A stretch of 33,503 nt of DNA from Hondaea fermentalgiana. Lineage: Eukaryota; Sar; Bigyra; Thraustochytrida; Thraustochytriidae. The stretch covers positions 190,904 through 224,406 of the forward strand of contig NPFB01000032.1 in assembly GCA_014084085.1 (NCBI GenBank), written 5' to 3'. The number at the start of each line of letters is the position of its first letter. The first letter of the stretch is position 1. The translations under genes were made by a program, and so were the position numbers. The notes below the pieces were generated by a model. It saw only the letters and a program-made list of their open reading frames with translations, was not told the DNA's origin and ran no database searches. Positions 28,059 to 33,503 of this stretch are shown piece after piece.

Positions 28059-28292
28059 AAAAAGGCGGATAGGTCCGTTACAGAGATCAGTCCTCTGCGT
28101 CCTCGAGCAAGATAGAAGTTGGTGAGGAAAAGGAAAGAGGCCCAATCTCATAGTCAGACAGGGAGTGAGGAGAGTCTCATTCCCACTCTGCGCTGCTGGC
28201 CCAAGGCCTTATTCTAACCTGACAATCCACCATCGGCTGCGAGCAAACGGCCTTTCCTTTTCAAGATCTCGACTCCGCGAACAGTATGAGGA

Positions 28293-28850
28293 TCATGTCT
28301 GATTTGGCGCTGTGACTGCGCCTTCTGTTGGAGAAGGCTCATCGATCAGTTCGAGAGTGCGGGCGAGATGATTCCGCGCAAAGTCGAGCTTGCCCTGAGC
28401 AATCGCGGCGTCCTTTTTCTTTCCGTACGAGCTTCGTTCGAAAGGAACGTACTTGACGAGGTTCGGGATTTCGCGGGAAAGTCGATCGTGTACTTCGTCG
28501 AGGGTAGAAATGAGATTGTCGCCTGTCTTGGATAGTTGTGGCAAGTTGACGCGTTGGCCAAGCGACCTGCTCTCAATATGTTCGACAGCAGACTCGGTGT
28601 GCTCCAACACTGCGTGAAGGAGCGCCTCGGCAGCCTCGAGATTAGCCAGAGTTGCGGCGACCTCTTTGGCAGAGGACTTTGCTCCAGGCCCATTCGGTTT
28701 CAGGCCATTACTCCGCGCCGAGGACATGCTGGACCCCGACCGGGTGAGAGTTGGCGTTTTCGTTGGCGAGCTCGCGCCGTTTCTCACGGGAGAAGACGAC
28801 GAAGAAGTCCCTGTAGCGACGCTCATGCTCGCGCCTGTCGGCGCAGCGCC

Positions 28851-28892
<42 letters not shown>

Positions 28893-28928
28893 TGTGCCCG
28901 CGCTGGTCCTGTCCGTGGGCGCCGACAT
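28293..28928 (-). CDS. MED11: Mediator complex subunit 11
   Basis: 211-residue CDS. The N-terminal 85 residues are low complexity, with a Gly-Ala repeat (about 13-27) encoded by a GCGCCC microsatellite, then a Ser/Thr/Pro-rich stretch. Residues about 88-203 match the MED11 family: a long helix starting near LEAAEALLHAVLEHTE, a second helix, then the family signature FERSSYGKKKDAAIA followed by KLDFARNHLARTLELID, corresponding to the HEGSSY..RKD..MAL..VDYA region I know from animal MED11. MED11 pairs with MED22 in the Mediator head module and helps recruit TFIIH and RNA polymerase II in the nucleus. Animal MED11 is about 117 residues; the extra length here is the disordered N-terminus. It shares a 1.7-kb divergent upstream region with the ACMSD-like gene. 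Confidence 0.75.
28846..28903. repeat. (GCGCCC)n coding microsatellite in MED11
   Basis: About nine hexamers in the MED11 reading frame encode alternating Gly-Ala on the minus strand. Length variation would change the protein in steps of two residues. Confidence 0.9.
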
Positions 28929-30668
28929 TGTTGCTATAGTTTTGCTGGGCCTCGAAGGCGAAGACGCTCGCTCCGTCGTCCTCGTCGATCTCGTTGACTC
29001 CAGCTGTGTCTACCTCTCGAGGTTCTTCGTGAGCGCGACTTGGCGACGAGGACGATCGACAGTACCTCGTCCTGATGTCTGTCTCTCCTGCTCCCAAGCG
29101 TCTTTCTCTGCTGCGGCGGCGTGCGCCGGGCTCGACAATCTTCTGATATCTCTGTCTCTCGTCGATCAATGCCGGGCCGGCCTATCAGCGGTCGGTCGCG
29201 TCGCGTCGTGGCGCGTCCAGGGAGCATGGGCCACTTTCATTTTCAATCAATGTAGTGTTATCAGAGAGGGACCGACCGAACATCGAATGCAACCAGCCTG
29301 GCCGGCGTCATGATGAGCATCAACCTCAGCATGATCATCATCAACAACAGCAAATTCATCATCACCATTATCAACCAGATCATAACATCAATATCAGCAG
29401 CTAGGTCTAGGTCAAGGCAGGCAACTCCTCGTCGTTCATGAAACTAGAGTATAACCTTCGCCGAAGCTGTGTCGGTGCAAGACTGCAAGGTCGCACTGAG
29501 GCGGTCGCGTTGCCCATCCGCCATGACCCTCGAGCACTTCCGCATCGTGGCGTCCATGCCTGCGACAGCGACGAGCAGCATCGTGGCGAATCCATTTCGC
29601 CCCCACCTCGAGGATACCATTATCATCACACTCCCGACCCGACATCCTACTACGTCTTCCCGCGAGTAAAGAAAAGCCCGCGCTGCGCCTGCGACCAGCC
29701 ATCCCGAGCTTCACCTCGCCGTGCCTGGCCGGCGCCGCTCGCCTCCTCGCAATCGGGATCGCGGACCGCGCAACTTTTTTCGGAGCGGCTGCCGCGTCCA
29801 CCCGCTGCACATCGACCGACCGAGCGACCGAGCGACGCGAGAGGATCAAGAGCCGAATGCACGAGTGCTTGACAACCCGCGAGCGAATGAATGAACGAAT
29901 AAACGGCCGAGTCTGGTGAGAACTCAAATGAATGGATACTCCGTGTATAGCTTGCCTCCCTCCTCTCTCTCTCTGACCGCCCGCGTGTGTGTGTCTGGCG
30001 GCGGTGGTTACGCACGCCCAGTGGCGGCGCCGGCAGTGGCGTAAAGAGCGGCCCGAAGTGCGCGTCGCGGCGGCGCAAGTGGCGCTTCTGCGGGCGCAAG
30101 TGCGGAATGCACACGCTTGGCCGCTCCTTTCTCCGACGCAGACCGAGTCAGCTTTGCTGCAGAGCAGAGCAGAGCAGCAGCAGCGCAGAGCAGCTGCAGA
30201 GCGACTCGACCCGACTCAAAGCAAGCAGGGCGAAGCAACGCACGGCGCAGCGCGGAACAGAAACGCGCTGCAGCTTGCAAGGCAGCCACGCAGCGCGAGG
30301 CCGCCCTGCTCCGCGCGGCGCAGACGCGAAGAGCGCGGCAGAGCGGCAGAGCAGAGCAGAGCGCGATCGCGGGGAGGAAAGGCGCCGCGGCCGACAAAAC
30401 AACCAGCGCAGCTCAGGCCGGAGCTCGCTTGCTTGCTTGCGAAGCGGCGAGAGCCTTCGTGCCTTCGCTCGGGCCCGCGGAGAGCGGGCGGCACGCCGGC
30501 GCCAGACGCAGAAGGAGGAGAAGGCGCGCAGGAGGCCCAGCGAGCGCGCGGCAAATAGGGGGCGCGAGCCAGCGCGGGAGAGCGCAGCCAGCCCGCGGCC
30601 GCTGCCGCCGCACGGAGCGCGTCTCTCGCGCCGCTGCTCCGCAGAAGAGGGAAAGAAGAGAGGACGCC
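28929..30668. promoter_or_regulatory. Divergent upstream region of MED11 and the ACMSD-like gene
   Basis: These 1,740 bases lie between two start codons pointing away from each other. On the MED11 side, 296 bases upstream of its start lack ATG on the minus strand. On the ACMSD side, 559 bases (30110-30668) lack ATG on the plus strand, though AT dinucleotides are rare there. A CAT/CAN-rich trinucleotide tract occupies about 29306-29405, reading His/Gln-rich in one frame. The 300-600 bases before the ACMSD start are very G/C/A-rich with GCAGAG units. No gene is seen inside. Confidence 0.5.
29306..29405. repeat. Degenerate ATC/CAT trinucleotide tract
   Basis: About 100 bases made of ATC, AAC, AGC and CAT-type triplets. 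One frame reads His/Gln-rich, another Ile/Asn-rich with a start ATG at 29311. Both stop near 29405. Triplet periodicity suggests a decayed microsatellite more than a gene. Confidence 0.6.
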
Positions 30669-31931
30669 ATGACGGACGCCGGCGCGCAAGCCAGCCCTGC
30701 GGGCCAGCGCAGCAGCAGCAGCAGCAGCAGCGCGGCGGACGCGTCCAAGGGGGTCAAGGAGAGCGGCAAGACGCGCATCGACTTTCACACGCACATCGTG
30801 CCCAGAACGTGGCCCGACCCTTCCCGGCGCTACGGGTATGGCGGCTTCTTCAATATTGACCACGATCCGGCAGAGGTGGAGACGGCCGGCAACGCCCGTC
30901 TGCTAAAAGATTCGGAACCCTATCTGGAGCTCGGCCCCAACTGCTGGGACGTCGACGCGCGCCTTGTAGATATGGACGCTGCAGGCATCGACGTCCAGGT
31001 CCTGAGCACAATCCCGGAAATGTTCTCGTACTGGGCCAAGCCAGAGGATACGGCAGATCTTGCTCGCATCCTTAATAACGACATGGCCGAGCAAATCGGC
31101 AAACACCCCAATCGCTTCGTGGGCCTGTGCACAGTTCCTCTGCAGGCGCCTGATCTGGCAATCACAGAACTTACGCGCTGCGTGAAAGAGCTTGGCTTTG
31201 CCGGCGCAATTGTCGGCACCTACGTCAACGAGTGGAACCTCGATGCGCAGGAGCTTATTCCGTTCTGGGAAGCCGCCGAGGACCTCGGCGCCGTTGTCTT
31301 TATTCACCCCAACAATCTTGACACCAAGCGCGCATCCGACGACTTGCTCGTCCCGCGTATCGTGGCAATGCCTGCCGAGCTTTGCCACTCGGTAACGTGC
31401 TTTTTGACGGGTGGTCTTTTGGAGAATTTCCCCAAGCTCAAGGTCTGTTTCGCGAACGGAGGCGGAACTTTTCCGTACGTGCGTGGCCAAATTGAGCAAG
31501 AGCTCTCATGCTCGAGCAGCGATGTTCTTCTCGACGCTGCTGCGCGAATGGCATGCATGTTGGAGCCCGGCCGCTTCGCCGTGGACTCCATTGTGCATAG
31601 CCGGGATGCAACCGAGTTCCTCTTCAAGACCATGTCTTCTGATTCAGTCGTCTTTGGCTCCGATTACCCGGCTCCGCTCGGCGGTCTGACGGGAAGACGT
31701 TCCAACGACAAGTATCCAGTTGATCCCTTGACCGCCTATGATTATCTGGAACAGGCCACGCTCGTTGCCATGCTTTGCGACAACCCTGCAAATATTCTTC
31801 AAGAGTCGCTTCCCGCAACAACCACGGCAACGGAAGAAAGTGCCGCACTGACAAAGGAAGACGAGGTTGACGATGTTGAGGTCGACGGCGACTCGGACAA
31901 GAGCGCAACCGAGGTCGCCTCCGAGCGATGA
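30669..31931 (+). CDS. ACMSD-like amidohydrolase (altered active site)
   Basis: 420-residue single-exon CDS, starting at the first ATG after 559 bases. After a Ser-rich leader (1-35) it follows 2-amino-3-carboxymuconate-6-semialdehyde decarboxylase closely: FHTHIVP, RRYGYGGF, NCWD, STIPEMFSYWAKPEDT, CVKELGFAGAIVGTYVNEWNLDAQEL. ACMSD diverts kynurenine-pathway ACMS from quinolinate/NAD synthesis, using a zinc site in a TIM barrel. The zinc ligands are present: H40 and H42 (HxH), H213 (IHP) and D332 (GSDYP). However, residue 263, in FANGGG, is Asn where family members have the catalytic His (H228 in the Pseudomonas fluorescens enzyme), and residue 274 is Gln where R239 binds substrate from the neighbouring subunit. 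The Arg equivalent to R51 is kept. Activity may differ. An acidic tail (about 395-420) is extra. Predicted cytosolic. Confidence 0.85.
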   Translation: MTDAGAQASPAGQRSSSSSSSAADASKGVKESGKTRIDFHTHIVPRTWPDPSRRYGYGGFFNIDHDPAEVETAGNARLLKDSEPYLELGPNCWDVDARLVDMDAAGIDVQVLSTIPEMFSYWAKPEDTADLARILNNDMAEQIGKHPNRFVGLCTVPLQAPDLAITELTRCVKELGFAGAIVGTYVNEWNLDAQELIPFWEAAEDLGAVVFIHPNNLDTKRASDDLLVPRIVAMPAELCHSVTCFLTGGLLENFPKLKVCFANGGGTFPYVRGQIEQELSCSSSDVLLDAAARMACMLEPGRFAVDSIVHSRDATEFLFKTMSSDSVVFGSDYPAPLGGLTGRRSNDKYPVDPLTAYDYLEQATLVAMLCDNPANILQESLPATTTATEESAALTKEDEVDDVEVDGDSDKSATEVASER

Positions 31932-32071
31932 AACCTTGAATTCGTTGCGCGCATCGAGTCGCACACAAGCGTTGTAAGTAGCTAGCCACACACACACACA
32001 CCCTTTTTTTTTACATGTGAAAAGAGTATCTTTTTATGGTCAGTCACAGAAGAGTGCACTTGCGAATAGGT

Positions 32072-32100
32072 CTGCCCTGCCCTGCCCTGCCCTGCCCTGC
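32072..32100. repeat. (CTGCC)n repeat
   Basis: Nearly six CTGCC units in the ACMSD-side 3' spacer. Confidence 0.9.
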
Positions 32101-32311
32101 GAGGCTTGAACGTAGAGAAAATAGTCAGATAGCTTCTAGGCTTATTCGAAAACACTTTTTCGAAAACACTGTGACCGGCCTCTTGCGCTCGGTTTGACAG
32201 ATGTAGTTGCTTCTCTCTCGTTTCGTCTTGATTGTTTGGAAGCAAGCTCCTTTGCAAAAACTCGAGCACACAATCGAAACCGCTAATTCCTCGCTCTCTG
32301 TCATTTAGTCA

Positions 32312-32354
32312 AGTCAGTCAGTCAGTCAGTCAGTCAGTCAGTCAGTCAGTCAGT
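32312..32354. repeat. (AGTC)n microsatellite
   Basis: Almost eleven uninterrupted AGTC units, the longest uninterrupted array away from the window edge. The same unit occurs upstream of the AP2 gene. Confidence 0.95.
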
Positions 32355-32511
32355 TGGTCAGAGTCGAAAACGAGTTAAGACTGGACTAAATTATACTCTC
32401 GCGTTCGCGTTCCTTTGAAAACAAAGTTGTCGTCATGAACCTTTCTCTTAATTTTATAAACACAGATGAGTAGGGTGTAGTGATCGAGTTGTAGCAATCA
32501 GGATTTCAGGT

Positions 32512-33503
32512 CTATTCACACGAGAGCACTGCCGCAACCGTGGTTGGCGCACGGCTCAGCACGGCGAGACCTGGAAGCAAGTCGAGCAGCGCCCGGTCCA
32601 ATGGATTGAATTGCCAGCTCCTGATTCCAATGCAGTTGTTGGGATTGAGCAGCGCGCCAGCCTCGTTGTCATCGATAATGGCAATACGGCTCAAGTCGCT
32701 GCTCACAACGCGCAAATCCTTTAAATGGTAGCCTCCGACGGTCTGACAGTGCTGACGGTAGTAACGCTCCTTGAGAATGCCGTTGCCGTCGTCCAAAAAG
32801 TCAATGATTGGATCCGCGTAGCTACGGTCTCCTGCTGTAAAAACGGCGAGATCGAACCACTGTGAAGCGAGCCGAAGGAAGTCGCGCAAATGTGGTCGTA
32901 ATGCGACGTTAATGTGCACGAACTGATTCGAAAGAATGACAGTAACGGGCGCACACTCCACGCCGCCAAGACGCATAAGGAGCGGGGTCGCGCCGACAAA
33001 GGTGTGCACGAGCGTTTCGTCGAGGTCCAGCACAAGTTTGATACGTGTGCCCCGCGAAACTGGTCCTAGGTGCTTCCACGTGTCCGCCGGATGCGGTGAC
33101 TGTCACGGCGATACCGGTCACGTGTCGCGCATGATTTTTGATGAGCGTCAGCGTAAATAATTCACTTACGTACGAGAAATGCAAAGATTCGGGCAGCACG
33201 CTCGCGAAATCATTGATTGACAGTGAGTGATCGTACTTACCAGAAATGCAGTCACGACGGCTGCCAATTCGCCCAAGAGATCTTCGCGAACTGCGCTTGC
33301 GAGGCTGCTCGAGGCAGCGAGCGCCATGGCCCACCTGTTGCTGTCATCCGTGGGGCCTCCGGCAAGGCCGGCGGCATGCGTTCCGAGCTTGTCGCCCCCG
33401 GAGAGTCTCCTCGCGCGGCACGTTTCCCACGAACGTCGCACGCGCTTGAGCGCTTTGACAGCGAAGTGCGCCTCGCCAGCGAGGAAGCCGCCGTCGCCGC
33501 CGC
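32512..33503 (-). CDS. FCP1/SCP-type (DxDxT) protein phosphatase, 5' partial, one intron
   Basis: The gene runs off the right edge. Exon 33503-33241 is open to the window end; exon 33099-32512 carries the catalytic part. Joining across a GTAAGT...CAG intron (33240-33100) keeps one open frame, giving AAVVTAFL then SPHPADTWKHLGPV before the catalytic KLVLDLDETLVH. This is the HAD-fold FCP homology motif DxDxT, whose first Asp is phosphorylated. Downstream FTAGDRSYADPIIDFLD and IAIIDDN match the later conserved blocks, and SWQFNPLDRALLDLLPGL the SCP-type C-terminus. Family members dephosphorylate the RNA polymerase II C-terminal tail or other phosphoproteins. About 282 residues are in view. Family is secure; subtype (SCP, Dullard or plant SSP-like) is not. 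Confidence 0.85.
33100..33240 (-). other. Predicted 141-base phase-0 intron in the phosphatase gene
   Basis: Minus-strand donor CTG|GTAAGT (cut 33241/33240), a CTGAC branch-like sequence in TTTACGCTGACGCTC, and acceptor GTGACAG|TCA (cut 33100/33099). Both exons are open and phase 0 at the junction. Without splicing, the catalytic frame meets a TGA just upstream of the acceptor. A second GTAAGT (minus strand, around 33171-33166) lies inside the intron. Confidence 0.65.

Larger units (their letters stand above)
27885..28292. other. Spacer between EF-hand-like gene and MED11
   Basis: These 408 bases contain the upstream region of the EF-hand-like gene and the 3' region of MED11 (both minus strand). 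They carry a perfect inverted repeat at 27962-27978 and an imperfect one at 28019-28058. No gene is seen. Confidence 0.5.
31932..32511. other. Convergent 3' spacer (ACMSD-like and phosphatase genes)
   Basis: These 580 bases lie between two facing stops. They contain (CA)n at 31986-32000, a T run, (CTGCC)n at 32072-32100, a direct repeat of TTCGAAAACACT near 32144-32170 and (AGTC)n at 32312-32354. No AATAAA was found on the plus strand; ATTTTATAAAC near 32452 is a weak candidate. No gene is seen. Confidence 0.5.

Noticed and set aside
28708..29169. 153-codon minus-strand frame upstream of MED11
   Set aside because: It begins at a TTG, is out of frame with MED11 and shares the GCGCCC repeat region. 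It is a shadow of MED11 and its upstream region.
29309..29405. His/Gln-rich short peptide frame
   Set aside because: It is produced by a triplet microsatellite, ends in two in-frame TAG stops and has no supported start in that frame.
1..33503. Search for CRISPR arrays, rRNA genes and transposons
   Set aside because: The repeats present are head-to-tail microsatellites without spacers. I recognised no rRNA segment, transposase, reverse transcriptase or terminal repeat pair.

Overview
The window is nuclear DNA of a GC-rich, intron-poor eukaryote. Eight protein-coding genes are supported, and all resemble nuclear families: an AP2-domain factor, an IQ-repeat protein, a C2H2 zinc-finger factor, a large LRR/EF-hand-like protein, a small EF-hand-like protein, Mediator subunit 11, an ACMSD-type amidohydrolase and an FCP1/SCP-type phosphatase. 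A plant-like AP2 domain beside an animal-like ACMSD, long single-exon genes and very GC-rich spacers packed with 4- and 5-base microsatellites suggest a stramenopile, perhaps a labyrinthulomycete (thraustochytrid). That placement is inference; no marker gene fixes it. I saw no rRNA, convincing tRNA, transposon or CRISPR array.

Layout. 1-3463: 5' region of the AP2 gene (CDS 3464-5335, +). 5336-6112: convergent 3' spacer shared with the IQ gene (6113-8263, -). 8264-17748: 9.5 kb without a recognisable gene, whose right part looks like the leader of the zinc-finger gene (17749-19551, +). 19552-22790: spacer and upstream region of the LRR/EF-hand-like gene (22791-27149, +). 27432-27884 (-): EF-hand-like gene. 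28293-28928 (-): MED11. 28929-30668: shared divergent upstream region. 30669-31931 (+): ACMSD-like enzyme. 32512 to the right edge (-): phosphatase, with one 141-base intron inferred.

The strongest unexpected signal is in the non-coding DNA. Directly upstream of both transcription-factor genes, the sense strand lacks ATG over kilobases: 758-3463 (2,706 bases) before the AP2 start, and 12771-15346 plus 16237-17748 before the zinc-finger start. The opposite strand of the same DNA carries many ATGs. The one ATG-containing island before the zinc-finger gene (15347-16236, about nine ATGs, a normal density) lies just after a strong splice-donor consensus. The simplest reading is that both genes have kilobase-scale 5' leaders under selection against upstream start codons, with the zinc-finger leader interrupted by an intron holding the only ATGs. 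Microsatellites inside the ATG-free tracts have the CATC orientation; ATGG/GATG-oriented ones lie outside.

A second notable point is that the ACMSD-like protein keeps its metal ligands but has Asn and Gln where characterised ACMSDs have the catalytic His and a substrate-binding Arg. The genes form no operon-like pathway: three are transcription-related (AP2, zinc finger, MED11), the phosphatase belongs to a family that often acts on the RNA polymerase II tail, and three are possible calcium/calmodulin or cytoskeletal proteins (IQ, LRR/EF-like, EF-hand-like).
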